A stretch of DNA of 64,000 nucleotides from Eleusine coracana subsp. coracana (lineage: Eukaryota > Streptophyta > Magnoliopsida > Poales > Poaceae): positions 30,180,228 through 30,244,227 of the forward strand of contig CM064424.1 of the NCBI GenBank assembly GCA_032690845.1. Reading direction: 5' to 3'. This document shows, piece after piece, positions 49,123 through 60,989 of this stretch. A model generated the notes under the pieces. The model had not been told where the DNA came from. It did not search any database and worked only from the letters and a program-made list of their open reading frames with translations. Every line of letters begins with the position of its first letter. Within the stretch, counting starts at the first letter, position 1. Both the position numbers and the translations under genes were made by a program.

Positions 49123-49654
49123 GCGGGTGCGGCCGGAGGATTTGGTTCTACGGGAGGAGGAGAGAGAAGATGAGATTCAAAATGAGGATAGAGAGAGAGA
49201 AATATAGAGAATTGGTTGAATATATATTATTCTCATATACTACTTCAAAACGAAATATACTCTAGCAGAATAAAATATATTGTTGCAACGCTCCATATAG
49301 AGTATATATATATATATATATATATATTAAGTTTTTCTATTTATCATGCATGTGAAAGGGAAACTCTTTTTGTTGTTTTTAGTTTTATCATGCATGTGGT
49401 GATTGGAAAGGAAAATGATACAAGTTACCTCACACTAGGGGGAGGAACTCCCCCAAGCTGGCTTGAGCTCACTCAAACGGTGGCGGCTCCTGACCGAAGT
49501 AGCCTTGAGAGTGAAAATAAGAGCTCATTTGGGTGTTACCCAAAGAGACCTTATCCTCAATTCTTAAGAGCTCTCATTGGACATCATCTCTCCACACATT
49601 CTCTTACTCGTTATGGGTGTGGATGGTATGGTCTAAATGAAGGTGTAGAGAGAC
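49123..49654. other. Spacer before the S2 LTR
   Basis: AT-rich at first, with an (AT)n run at 49304-49327, then a short palindrome near 49436-49456 (actagggggaggaactccccc). No gene is seen. Part of it may be the missing left end of the S2 LTR. Confidence 0.4.
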
Positions 49655-50823
49655 TGGACTATACGGTCATTAGAGATTAGAGGACCGTTGGCTGCGAGGA
49701 ATATGTTGACATGAAGGCCCATACAGACCGGACAGTATAGTGTCTGGGCCGGATAGTATGGTCTGTGAGGATGGGAAGAAAACAAAGAGGAAGCAGGTTG
49801 GACAATGCTTTGGAATGAACAGTGTTTGGAGAGACTAGACAGTCTGGTCTACAAACCAGATGGTTTGGTCTGTACAGAAATAGTGGTGAAGAGGAACACG
49901 ATGGTTTTGGAGGAGCCTTCTAGTGGAGATTGGACCGTCTAGTCTGGCAGAGACCAAACTTTACGGTCAGTACGTCCAAAAAGGTTATTTCTTGGAGCAT
50001 CGACTAGTTTGAATTTGAAAGCCTATATAATATCGTTGCTGGGGTCTTGGAGACAACCTTTGGCCATTGGGATAGTTGGGAGCAATAGTAGAGAGCCAAA
50101 GAGAAAAGAGAGGAGCACTAGGAGGAGATATTGGATATCTTGAGAGTGCTAGAGAGAGTAAATTGAGAATCTATTCACATCTAAGGCTAGGGTGTTGTTG
50201 AGAGTGTGATCTGGCTATTACTCTTGGTCTATAGTGAGGCCTAGACCAGTTAGGCGTCGGTGATGAGCCTATCATGATCGGTTGTGAAGGTCATCACATG
50301 TTTGTTCATAATTTGAGCCCGCCATTGAAAGGGGCATGTGAGCATTCGAGTCGGCTTGAAGAGTTAAACCAAGTTCTCAACGGAGGCGAGCTTGTGCCTT
50401 GGTGGCAGTGGGTATGCGACCCTGTCTTCACTCTGGGAGTGATTGTGAGCTCGTGTGCGAGAACTCCACCTGGTGGCAGGAGTTACCAACACTTCGACGG
50501 GAGTGGTCCAACGAGGAGTAGGGGAAGGCGCCATCCATCTAAGACCTCAGGGAAAAAAATCATGAGCATTCCTCGACCCTTCTCATACTATTCTACAATT
50601 TGTGCGATATACTTGATTGGTTGACTTGAGGCTTGCGTAGGCTAGTGTGGCTTAGCTTCCGCATTGCTCACATCATGAACCCTAGCATGTGTAGGATCTT
50701 AGTCTCCTAGAATTATTAGGTTGCAACAATTGCTTGGGTTGAGTGAGGAAATTGAAGTATTTGTTGATTGTGGTTGGTTTACCAATTCACCCCCCCCCTC
50801 TCGGTATGCCTATGATCCTTACA
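49655..50823 (+). repeat. S2 Sirevirus 5' LTR (left end unclear)
   Basis: From about 49655 it matches the S1 LTR in order: palindrome-like accggac motifs, the 'aggctaggg' block, 'ggttgtgaaggtcatcac', then a C run and GATCCTTACA at the end. The expected TGTAAG start was not found. PBS follows directly. Confidence 0.7.
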
Positions 50824-50825
50824 AT

Positions 50826-50837
50826 TGGTCTCAGAGC
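50826..50837 (+). promoter_or_regulatory. S2 primer binding site
   Basis: tggtctcagagc, one base from the initiator-Met tRNA site tggtatcagagc, three bases after the LTR end. Confidence 0.75.
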
Positions 50838-50876
50838 CAAGTGCTCAATCTAGAGGCTTCACTGCCTTGAGTAAGA

Positions 50877-52542
50877 ATGCCAAGAGAGATGGGGAGTTTT
50901 TCCATATTCAATGGTGAGGACTACAACTATTGGAAGGCTCGCATGCGAGCCTACCTTGAGTTCGTTGATCCAGAGACATGTTAAGGTGACCCATGCGACC
51001 AATACGGATGTGAATCCACTTGATCCTAATTTCATTAAGCACAATGCTAAGTCCAAGAATGCTCTGTTTGGATGCATAACTAAGGATGTCTTTGCTAGAT
51101 TGGATGCTAGTTCAACGACACATAGTATTTGGAATGAAATGAAGAGTATTCATAAGGGCACTCATGATGTGAAGGAGGAAAAGTATTATATACTCAAGAA
51201 CAAGTATGACAACTTTACTAGATTGCCACATGAGAGGGCTAATACTGTGTATTCTCGTTTTCATGTGCTAGTTGAGGATATCAACTCTCTTGGGGATGAC
51301 TTCATGCTCAAGCCAATTGAAGTGATAAGAAGATTTGTGAGGCTATTCAAAGACTCCAAGTATGAGTCGATCATCACCTTCACCCTTCAAGGTGATCTCA
51401 AGACAAAGACAATCCAAGAAGTCCTTGGGAAGATCACTGCCTTTGAGAGCTATCAGTGTGGATTGAATGAACCACAACCATCACAACCATCGAGCCTAGC
51501 TCTTCAAGCTGAGAAGCAAGAACTTGTCAAGAGCAAGAAGATCAAGAAGAAGGTGGTGGTCAATGATGATGATGAAGATGACATGAGTGAGGACTTGGCA
51601 CTTCTCATAAGAAAGATGAAGACTTTCAAGAAAAAGTTCATCTCCAAGTCCAAGGGAAAGTGCTTCAACTGTGGCTCCAAGAATCACATTGTTCGAGATA
51701 GCCTCAAGCCAAAGAAAGAAGCATTCAAAGATCAAGAGTCAAGTGATGAAGAAGAACAAGACCTCAAAGCCAAGCACAAGAATAAGAGGTACTTCAACAA
51801 GGACAAGGGCAAAGGCAAAGAGCCCAAGAATAAGTTCTCTTGCAATCCTCTTGTTGGAGAGTGGACAAGTGACAGCTCAAGTGAAGCATCCTCTTCCTCA
51901 AGTGAAGATGAAGAAGTGGCCAGTCTAGCCATGATAACAACCACTCTACCTCGAGCTCTTCCTCCACCTCTCTTGTGCCTCATGGCCTCGAGCCAGCTTG
52001 GGGAGAGTGAGGATGAGAGAAGCAACGACAACAATGATGAGGAGCTCTCCTACACTGAGTTTTTTAACATGCTTGAGCAAGCTCACGATATTGCCATCAA
52101 GAAGTCCAAGATGTTGGAAGTTAAAGGAAAAGTGTGTAAGTTAGCTAAGGACTGTGTTGGTGATCTTGAGAGTGAGCTAAAGGACCTTGTCACTTCTCAT
52201 GAGGCCCTAAATAAGAGTTTTGAAAAACTTAAGGGTGATCATGTAGAGCTACGTGAGAAGTATGAGGCCCTTGAACTTATTTTTGAGGCCATCAATGTTT
52301 ATAGCCTTGCCTCTCCCTCCTCTAGTTCATCAAAGAGTGCTTCTACTATGTGTGATGAACTAACCACCTCGATCGAGGTTCCGTATCTTGAGCTTTCAAT
52401 TTTGAAGGAATACCATCTACTCAAGGAATAGAGGAAGATGGTGATGGATGGCTTTAAGAAGCTTGTGGTAAAGCCCTCCACAAGGAGATTCTCGGGAGGA
52501 GCCTAGTGAAAAATAACTCCCAACATGGTCTTGGCTCATACT
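50877..52542 (+). pseudogene. S2 Sirevirus gag, first part
   Basis: The true start is ATG 50877, giving 35 codons up to a stop; a frameshift near 50980 moves the coding frame to the one that is open to 52431. It holds a copia gag core (W.EMKSIHKGT, YSRFHVLVEDIN, KIT.FESY), an acidic Lys/Asp stretch, a zinc knuckle near 51660-51700 and a Leu-rich coiled-coil tail. In the knuckle the last Cys is Ser (AGC, 51700-51702), so zinc binding is likely lost. A TAG at 52429 sits where CAG would read on. N1 is inserted at 52543. Confidence 0.75.
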
Positions 52543-53303
52543 GATGTAGATATGGCCCGATCTTCTGAGAGGTAAGGGGATAAACTCGAATTTGGGGAAC
52601 TCAGCGTCGACGACCCGGCATGAATCAGACACGATCCAACCATGCAACCGTTACACCAAGCACAACTTGATTGTTCCTACAAGCGAAATTGAGAACACAA
52701 GAAAGAGAGGATAAACACGCAATCTGAAATTGCAAATATGGATGAAGTGAATCACAAGAAAAGGTTCAAGCTCTGATCACAAAAGGACTAATCGCCACAG
52801 TGGTGTAGAACAAGAACAGGGGCCCTGGATTACTGTAAAAGGACTTGTCACCACAGTTACAATAATTCGATCAAGTTTCTCTCTGGGAAACTGAACTAAA
52901 CAAAACCTGAAACTAAAAGATGGTGGCTACTGAGTTTATGTAAAAAACAAAGACGTCCTAGGGTTGGGGGTGACCAGGGGGGCGCCCACAACATGAGCTT
53001 AAGGCCCGACACGATACATGGCCAAGTTGGTCCAAAATAGATGGTACAACACCTTGTCATGGTCACATATTATGACTCACGACCCTTCTAGATCTAGTAC
53101 CAGAACCAAAACGACGGCGTCGTCGTCCCCTTTCCAATGCATCAAAGAACGTCTCGTTTGGACGTCGGATGTGAGAGATATCATCAAAACCGTGAAGGGG
53201 TGTTGGCTGAATCCGAGACGAACACGGCGACCGAGTTGGTGACGACTTGTAACTTGGGGACGGCCATGATATGTGCGTATCCAGCATGGTGATGTCCTCA
53301 TCA
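52543..53303 (-). repeat. N1 3' LTR
   Basis: 761 bases matching 56402-57164. The gag-protease frame runs through the PPT into this LTR and ends inside it at 53063. Confidence 0.9.
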
Positions 53304-55258
53304 TCCTCCCCTTCTTGAATTGGAGTCGCCCTCGACTCCATCTCAGCATCAATCTCCTGCAAAAGGTTAGTACTAGGAGAATGCAAAGTACAAGATACAT
53401 GATCATCGATAGAAGATATATCATGACAAAGCATAGTATAGCAAGATGCATCATGATTATCACAAAGATCAGTAACAGTAGATGTCATAGCAAGAAAAGC
53501 ACCTCCCTTTAACTGAATAGCCTTATGTTTAACATCAGAAAGTTGTTTGTTATCATGTTTATTCTCAGTATTTTCAGCAAGCAGTTTAAAATGATTTCTA
53601 ATATCAGCAGGCAATAACGGACGCAAAGTAATATTCCTGTCCTTATGCACGAATGTATATGTATTAGTTCTACCATGGTGGGTAGCATCCGTATCATATT
53701 CCCATAGACGGCCTAATAAAAGCGAACATGCTTGCATAGGTACAACATGAAAATCAGCAGAGTCTTGATAAGAACCTACTGAAAAGTGTATGCGTGCTGA
53801 TCGAGTTACCTGTGCCGTACCACTATTGTTGAACCATTTGATGTGATAGGGCTGATGTAGTGCATGCGTGGTCAAGCCAAGTTTGCTTACCAAATCAGAA
53901 CTTACCAAGTTGTTACAGCTCCCAGTATCAATGATGGTGAGAACACGGTGGTCCACAACAATGAGGTACATGTAGAATAAATTGTTGTGTTGTTGTTCTT
54001 CCTCTTGTCCCACCCGAGTGGTCAACACACGTTGTACAATGAGGCTAGGAAAGCCCGCGGTGGCAGCAATAGAATCAATGGCGGTAGTCTCCTGCTCCTC
54101 CATCGAATCTGCAACAAGGTTAGGCATACGAGCAAATTCATCTTCAACATCACTAGAACTTTCATACCCATCAGCGGTAGCGATGAAAGCACGACGACTA
54201 GGGCAATCCTTCATGACATGTCCCATGCTCTTGCAGCGGTGGCAAATAATGATGGTGGAGAAGCCACTCCTAGTACCGGAAGTAGTAACCTTCTTCTGGT
54301 GTTGGTGCTGCACACTAGACGATTGCGCTGTAGAAGTAGGCGCAAATGGAAAAGTTGTTGCTGGTGTCTTAGCAACATGACTCTTCAAGTTCTCTACTCC
54401 AGTGCGTTGCTAGAGATATTGCTCAGTGCTGGACCTGCAAGATTGTTGTGGAAGGCGTCCCTGTACTTCTCATTTAGCCTTAAGAGCAATATGATACAAT
54501 TGGCTAAACCTATTCCACTCTTTATAGTCAACAATATTCTAGATATCACGGTTCAAACCACCATAAAATCTAGCACTAGTTTCAAGATCATCTTCATGTA
54601 TATCACAACGTGCTAAACCAATAAGCAATTACTGATAATATTCCTCTACTGTTATACTACCTTGTGTTAAAGATTGTAATTTCAAACATAAATCACGTTG
54701 GTAATAAGGAGGAACAAAACGGGATTTCATGCGTTGTTTCAAAACAGGCCAAGTGGCAGGTATAGCAGCATTAGTATTGCAAAGATCATTCCACCAAAAG
54801 AGAGCAAAACCTGTAAACTCACGAGTAGAAAGTCTAACTCTATGCTCAGCAGGAACTAAATGAGAATTAAATTTCTATTCAACAGCAAGTTCCCAATCTA
54901 AGTATGCTTCAGGGTCAGCACTACCGGCAAAAGGTGGTATGTTAAATTTGGGCTTAACAAAAGTATCAGTATTACCACGATTGTTATTACCTCCCATACC
55001 GTGTCGATTACGGTGAAGACGGTCTGCATCACGGTCAAAATCATCATCAGTAGCAGCTCGTTGAGGTGGAGGTCGTCGTTCAACATCCTCAATGCGGTGG
55101 ACATCAGTGTTGATGTGACCCATCAACTAGGCAAACTTCGTTTCCATGAATGTACGCTGGTCCGCAAGAAGCTTCGTGAGCTCGGACTTGGAGACGCAAT
55201 CATTGAAGTCTGTAGGGGACTCCAACTCTCCAGGTGTCCCTTTCCCTTTCTCTGACAT
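53063..55258 (-). pseudogene. N1 gag-protease frame, 732 codons with six stops
   Basis: The frame starts at ATG 55258 and ends with TGA at 53063 inside the 3' LTR, with no frameshift. Residues about 45-290 are the gag core (PPFAGSADPEAYLDWELAVE). The zinc knuckle is C-X2-C-X4-H-X4-C at residues 339-352, and the aspartic protease DTG is at 444-446. Near residue 635 the spacer that normally leads into RT (NLLQE) joins directly to a polyprotein tail (TPIQEGEDDEDI), so RT, RNase H and integrase were lost in frame. Stops at 55127, 54875, 54629, 54539, 54470 and 54410 are all one C-to-T change from Gln or Arg. The part from 54388 to 53063 is open for 441 codons. Confidence 0.8.
53304..53316 (-). 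promoter_or_regulatory. N1 polypurine tract
   Basis: On the minus strand it reads AAGAAGGGGAGGA and abuts the LTR start TGATGAGG. It also encodes part of the QEGEDD stretch. Confidence 0.75.
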
Positions 55259-56401
55259 GGTTAAAAGCAAAAGACAACACTAAACAAAAAGATTAGCCCT
55301 ATCAACTAGCAGGCAGCAGAGGGTGTATAAAGTGGAAAACAATATCAGAAGCAATGTATCACAATCTTGCAAGTGTTCTTACCAAAGCCAAATAGGTCGA
55401 CACAATCTGTAGTTGAGCTTGGGTGTAACAGTTGTAAGGAAGAAACCTGTGCTGCAATATGTATAGCTTGGAAGGCTAATATGTATGTCACTGGAACACA
55501 ATTCAATAACAGATAGTAGCACTGAATAAATGTCCAAAGCAGTGTCCTAATTGCTGGCAAAAGAATCATGTTCAAAAACAGTTGTGACAGCAAGAACAAT
55601 GGCAAAGAACAATGGAAAAGGCAGCAAGGAACAAAACAGACTTCACAGACTTAGAATTTTTAGGGCGGGGGGGGGGGGGGGGGGGGGGGTGGGGGGGAGG
55701 TGCAAATCAAAATCTTGATTTTTTTGTATGATTTTTCTACTATTTTTTTGTGATAGAGGAACACAAAGGAAGGAACCACAAGAAGTTTCAACTGAAACAG
55801 AGGAAAAACAAAGGGTAGGCAAAATCTCAAAGTTTCACCAAAAGCGCTATTTTTGACTTCACAATTTTTTTCTATTTTTTCCCGATTGTTTTTAATTTTT
55901 TGACATGGGCACACAGGGCGGAGCCAAGTGTGGGTCACCTCAACTTTGAGTCAAGAATCTGCTGTAAAAATTTCAGCCCAATCGGAGCAACGAGCAAAAA
56001 GTTATGCCTGTTTTACCGAAGGTATGTCAAGATAGGGTTTGAGGGGGGGGGGGGGACCGAATCGGGTAGGGTTTTTTTGTTGGCAACAAATTGTGAGTGT
56101 GGTGGGTGGGTGACACGATGGTGAATCCAATGGAAAACACGATGGTGATGGTGGTGTGCAGCGGAGATCAAAACACAAACCGAATCGAAACACAAATTCA
56201 AACCAGCAACTGAACTCGACTATGACACAAAGTCAACACTACGGACTCTGAAATTAAATTATGCAAAGGCTAAACAGTGTCTGGGATGGTGGGGAAATTT
56301 TTTTTTAGGCTTTTTCATGGACAAAAGGAGATGAACACAAACGAATCTAAAGGGAAGAACACGATAATACCTCACAGGGAACCTAGGAATCTGATACCAC
56401 T
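55259..56401 (-). other. N1 5' leader and primer binding site
   Basis: About 1.1 kb lies between the 5' LTR and gag. The PBS (TGGTATCAGA on the minus strand, 56390-56399) begins two bases inside the LTR edge. The leader holds a G23 run (55667-55689) and a G13 run (56043-56055) and no conserved coding sequence. Confidence 0.75.
55667..55689 (+). repeat. Poly(G) run, 23 bases
   Basis: Unbroken G23 followed by T and another G7, inside the N1 leader. On the element strand it is poly(C). Confidence 0.95.
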
Positions 56402-57164
56402 TGATGTAGATATGGCCCGATCTTCCGAGAGGTAAGGGGATAAAATCGAATTTGGGGAACTCGGTGTCGATGACCCGGCATGAATCAGACACGATCCAAC
56501 CCCACAACCGTTACACCAAGCACAACTTGATTGTTCCTACAAGCGAAATCGAGAACACAAGCAAGAGAGGATAAACACGCAATCTGAAATTGCAAATATG
56601 GATGAAGTGAATCACAAGAAAAGGTTCAAGCTCTGATCACAAAAGGACTAATCGCCACAGTGGTGTAGAACAAGAACAGGGGCCCTGGATTACTGTAAAA
56701 GGACTTGTCACCACAGTTACAATAATTCGATCAAGTTTCTCTCTGGGAAACTGAACTAAACAAAACCCAAAACTAAAAGATGGTGGCTACTGAGTTTATG
56801 TAAAAAACAAAGACGTCCTAGGGTTGGGGGTGACCAGGGGGGGCGCCCACAGCATGGGATTAAGGCCCGACACGATACATGGCCAAGTTGGTCCAAAATA
56901 GATGGCACAGCACCTTGTCATGGTCACATATTATGACTCACGACCCTTCTGGAGCTAGGACCAGAACCAAAACGACGGCATCATCGTCCCCTTTCCAACG
57001 CATCAAAGAACGCCTCGTTTGGACGTCGGTTGTGGGAGATATCATCAAAACCGTGAAGGGGTGTTGGCTGAATCCGAAACGAACGTGGCGACCGAGTTGG
57101 TGACGACTTGTAACTTGGGGACGGCCATGATATGTGCGTATCCAGCATGGTGATGTCCTCATCA
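56402..57164 (-). repeat. N1 5' LTR
   Basis: 763 bases, matching the left LTR. It also carries the tail of the gag-protease frame as a shadow. Its outer flank is catac. Confidence 0.9.
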
Positions 57165-57264
57165 CATACCCCGCCGTCATCGACACTATCGGGAAGAGTG
57201 ACTCCATTCCTACATGGGTCAAACCCCAACTCACTGACGACTACTATTGTGAGAGGAATTTCCT
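57165..57264 (+). pseudogene. S2 gag, continuation after N1
   Basis: After the second catac the S2 frame goes on (TPPSSTLSGRVTPF and onward) for about 33 codons. It stops where the A3 LTR begins at 57265. This shows that N1 entered the gag gene cleanly. Confidence 0.65.
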
Positions 57265-58138
57265 TGTTGGTATTTCTTGGGATCACAAATAAATCCGCAA
57301 GCACACAGATACAGCTATAGCACTTCACCTAAGAGTATTCCAAGGTATCGAATTAACAGGGAACGTGTGTGTCTATCCTTCTATCCTAATCCTTCCAAGG
57401 ACAACAAGAATATAGTAGGCAAAAGAGAGGACTCCTATGGTTAAGGATCCTAAAGTAAGATCAGTTCAATCTATAACAGCTTACTTTGGACATCGGCTTA
57501 CACCTGCATCCATAGGTGGCTCCGACCTACAACTCTATGATGTACCTGAACATGGAGGATTACTAAGGCCGGATAGGGCTGTCACCACCTACCGACTACC
57601 TTTACAAACCATGGGCCACACGGTAAACAAAGGTAGCCTCTAGCCTAGACACCACGTCTACGCTATGAATTACTATCAAAGTCTCAACGTCACGCTTATA
57701 AAAGACTGATACTTTAAGTAACTAGAGCAATGATCCCGTAAGCAACCAAGGAAAGAACTAACTTAAAAATACTTAAATACCATAGGAAGATCATGAATAC
57801 TTACTAATAAAGGAAAGCATCCTCTAAGATACAAGCATGGAGAAGGCGCCGACAAGCTCGGCACTTCCCCGAACTCTCCCTCACTCTCACCCTATTTTCT
57901 AAGCACTTTGGCAGTGCTAAAGCCTTTGTAGTGGAGCACTAAATATTCTTCTTGAGTTCCATGAAGAGTGGAGGAACTCCCCTCCTTATATAGGGCACAA
58001 AGGCAGATCCTGGATGCGGTAACTGCCACCCTAAGTAGGGCAGCCAATGTAGGAAAGGTGATGGCAAACCACCACAAAAAGATGGGCCTCATTGGGCCTA
58101 CCCAAGCTTTGGCCGAAGTGGCTTGTTTGGTCGAACAA
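57265..58138 (-). repeat. A3 gypsy LTR fragment
   Basis: It starts TGTTGGTATT and matches the A1 LTR block by block (rows of aataaatcc, gatagggctgtcacc, ttggccgaa, gaacaa). The match ends near 58138, where S4 begins. The rest of the LTR may lie beyond S4. Confidence 0.65.
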
Positions 58139-59389
58139 CAGCAATAGATAGCTAGCAATACAACAACAAGTGAATCGAGCATAAGTACGAAAGTAATGCA
58201 AAAGTACACAAAAAATATGCGAATGTAAAGAGAGACACAAGTAATTAACACGAGGTTTGGTAACCACACTAAGTAGTTCCTATGTCCTCGTTGAGGAGCC
58301 ATACAAAGTGGCCGGGTCTCTCTCAACCCTTTTCCCTGCCAAGCAATCACAAAGATCATGCTCGGATTTCTTTCTCCACTTGATTCTTTTCCTCTAGAGG
58401 TGAATCACACCTGCACAAACGTCCCCATCTCACCATAAGAAGTTGGGAGCTCAAGGGCGACACCTATCCGTCTAGGAGACCAAGTCTCCTAGAGTAACAA
58501 GCAAATCAAATCTTGTTTGGGAAGGGAAAGATATGCTCAAGCTTTTGAGTGGATGGATTCAATCTTTTTGTGATTGAATCTCTCTCACTTTGCTTGGAAT
58601 CTCAAGAACAAGTCTAGGAGTGAGAGGGGAGAACTCTAGCAGAAGAATGAGTGGAATGCCAAAGTGTCCAACCCTTCCCACGAGGGAGGGGGTAAGCTAT
58701 TTATAGAGCTTTCTCAAAAACTAGCCGTTAGGGTGTTTTCTAAGTCTGACAAAACTTCCATGAGAACCCATGGAACTTCCATCATTTCAAAAATAGCTGT
58801 TGCGCGAGCCTAGAAGCAAGGTAGATGCCATTACAGAACTTCCGTCAAGGGGTGACAAAACTTTCGTCACTCTCGGGTAGACAAGGAATGAGGGCTCACA
58901 AAACTTCCATGAAGGTGATGGAAATTCCTGTGATGGAACTTCCATCAGAGAATGACAGAACTTCCATCACTCTCGGGTTGGCTGAGAGGTTGAAGCTGGG
59001 CACTGACGGAACTTCCGTGAAGAGCCTCACAGAACTTCCGTCACTCTTTGTTTGGCGTAGAATAGGATAGTTCTTTTGGATTTTGTTGGCTAGACTTTTC
59101 TCAAAGATTTTTGATTGGCTTGAGCACATAAATTTCTCTTCTTAGCAAGATTGGTTTACCCCCCTTGATAGTTCGACAAACCTATGACTCAATTAAATTG
59201 AAAAACTACACTTTGAAGCACTTGAGTCCATTTTTCTTTTCTTCTTTTTGGGAGTAAAAACCATCTTGCAAATGTCGGATTGAGTAAGAATTTGATTATC
59301 TGTACATTTACTTTATGAACATGTTAGCACAATTTTATTCTCATGTCATTAATCACCAAAACCCACTAGGAGACCTAGATGCATCTTCA
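58139..59389 (-). repeat. S4 3' LTR
   Basis: The right edge ends gcatcttca, next to a minus-strand PPT. The left edge is only inferred from where A3 stops and lacks a clear TG. A palindrome cluster of acttccgtca and its inverse lies at 58746-59045. Confidence 0.6.
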
Positions 59390-59404
59390 ATCTCCCCCTT
59401 TTTG
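59390..59404 (-). promoter_or_regulatory. S4 polypurine tract
   Basis: On the minus strand AAAAAGGGGGAGAT directly before the LTR, the same tract as in S1 (4782-4795). Confidence 0.8.
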
Positions 59405-59773
59405 GTGGTTGATGACAATAGATTAAAAGGATATAGAAATATAATCAAAAGAAGCAACAACAAAATATAGTGAGGCTCCCCCTAAAGATATGCATGAGTC
59501 ACAAAAACATGTGAAGGAACTTCCCCTATATTTTGCAAAGAGTGGGGTGCCTAAAAAGGTGTACAAGTATGCAATATAGTGATAAAGCAATGGATCAATA
59601 ACACACTTAGCACAATCAACACATCTAAGCAATGGGCAATAAATCAAGCACCACACAATACCATAAAGCATAAGAGAGTTACTTGCCAGAGGAGGAGCGG
59701 GTTGAGGGGCAATATCCTCCCAATCATAGCCGGCAAGGGGATACTCAAAGACCGGTGGCTCACCGTCGGGCTC

Positions 59774-60902
59774 TCACTCAGAGCCATCCGGAGATACCTC
59801 ACGGCCTTGAGCCCTTTGGTCTCGCTTGTAGCACCACACTTTCTTCTTGATCCGCCTCTTGTTCTCCCAGTTTTCCTCAGCATTGAAACAACAAGCATTT
59901 AAGATGCTTCTTTGGACAGAAGAAAAGGGAGATGAAGGACAGCGAGGGGCTGCTGGAGGTGGAGGAGCTGAAGATGAAGCACGCGGTGCTGCTACCTCTG
60001 TCACTGCTGCCTTTTGCGTTGCTATCTCTCTCTGAATTGTCTCATCATGGGGACATGTTAATTTTGGCCCACGGGGTCACAATGGCTGATGCTTGCACTC
60101 TTTCTCGAATATCAACCCTGATTCAGCCTCAATCATCCTCATAAGATAAGGTGCAAATGGAGCAATGGTGACTCTGAGCATCCTGTTGAGTGTGAAGTAG
60201 ATGTTGTGCATCCCTTGTGTGGTACCCCTATACTTTGGATGGTGATCCTCATACATGAAGGTCAAGTCTACATCCTTCAAAACTGGCTCATATGAGAGCT
60301 TGTCTCTATCATCATCAGCAGCATCCTAAAAGAAGAAGGCTGCGATGCGAGAGGGGGACACGTTATACTGCACACCATGAGTCATCCAATAAAAGTACCC
60401 TCTCCCATCAATGTAGTGGGTGGAGTAGAACTGATAGATCACCTCTTCGTTCTAGTCATAACTGAACCCTATGAGATCATAAACATTTTTGGCCTTGCAA
60501 GCTGCAACAATCTCCTTGAAGGTGGTGTGATCCTTTTCCTCCATGTACTTCCAATCAATCCAGTGATGAGTGGCAAACCGGTTCTTTCTATTCATATCAA
60601 TGAGCATGGACATGTAGTAGTCCTGCTAAAACCATGTAAGGAACTAGGGGTCACCTGTTTCGTTGTCTTCCACAAGATATTGATTTTTCTTCCTTGCTGC
60701 ATTAAGTCCCTCTGCATCCTTTTTGCAGTCCTTGAAATGATGATGAGGTGGGTACACTGGAAGCTAATGCCTTTCTCCACTTGGAAATAGGCAGTAGATC
60801 TTCAGTTGAGGAGGATGACTGATGTTGTTCCACATTTTGTTCCCCCTCACTTGATTCCTCTCGAACATTTGGTGCATTGGAGGCAAACTTGGTGCGGACC
60901 AT
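59774..60902 (-). pseudogene. Decayed ORF3 of S4
   Basis: It starts at ATG 60902 (MVRTKFASNAP) with an acidic, Gln/Ser-rich head. After a frameshift near 60770 one frame goes on to TGA at 59774. It has a globular part with FATHHWIDWKYMEEKD, then NEEVIYQFYSTHYID and FTLNRMLRVTIAPFAPYLMR, then a Pro/Ala stretch and a Lys/Arg-rich tail. The EEVIYQFYST motif parallels REDIVLEFYATL of S1 ORF3, so the two are probably homologous. Stops at 60644, 60626, 60452, 60326 and 60077 are in one frame and each is a C-to-T change from Gln or Arg. The function is unknown. Confidence 0.6.
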
Positions 60903-60989
60903 TTTGACAAGCCTATGAGGTGATAAGAGTGATCAAGGGGATTATATATGAGTCACAAGTAATAGTGGAGAAGCAAGCAAAATTCAGTG

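Larger units (their letters stand above)
52543..57164 (-). mobile_element. N1: complete non-autonomous Ty3/gypsy element
   Basis: 4622 bases on the minus strand. LTRs are at 52543-53303 and 56402-57164, both TG...CA, with about 30 differences over 761 bases by eye. The target duplication is a perfect catac (52538-52542 and 57165-57169). PBS is at 56390-56399 and PPT at 53304-53316. One gag-protease frame is present; RT, RNase H and integrase are missing. It lies inside S2 gag, whose frame resumes after the second catac. Gag, knuckle and protease styles suggest a chromovirus-type parent. Confidence 0.9.

Noticed and set aside
53987..54616. 209-codon plus-strand frame
   Set aside because: It is antisense to the N1 gag-protease frame, whose zinc knuckle and DTG site are clear on the minus strand.
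57437..57643. 68-codon frame in the A3 LTR
   Set aside because: The same block in A1 and A2 LTRs is not open, so it is chance.
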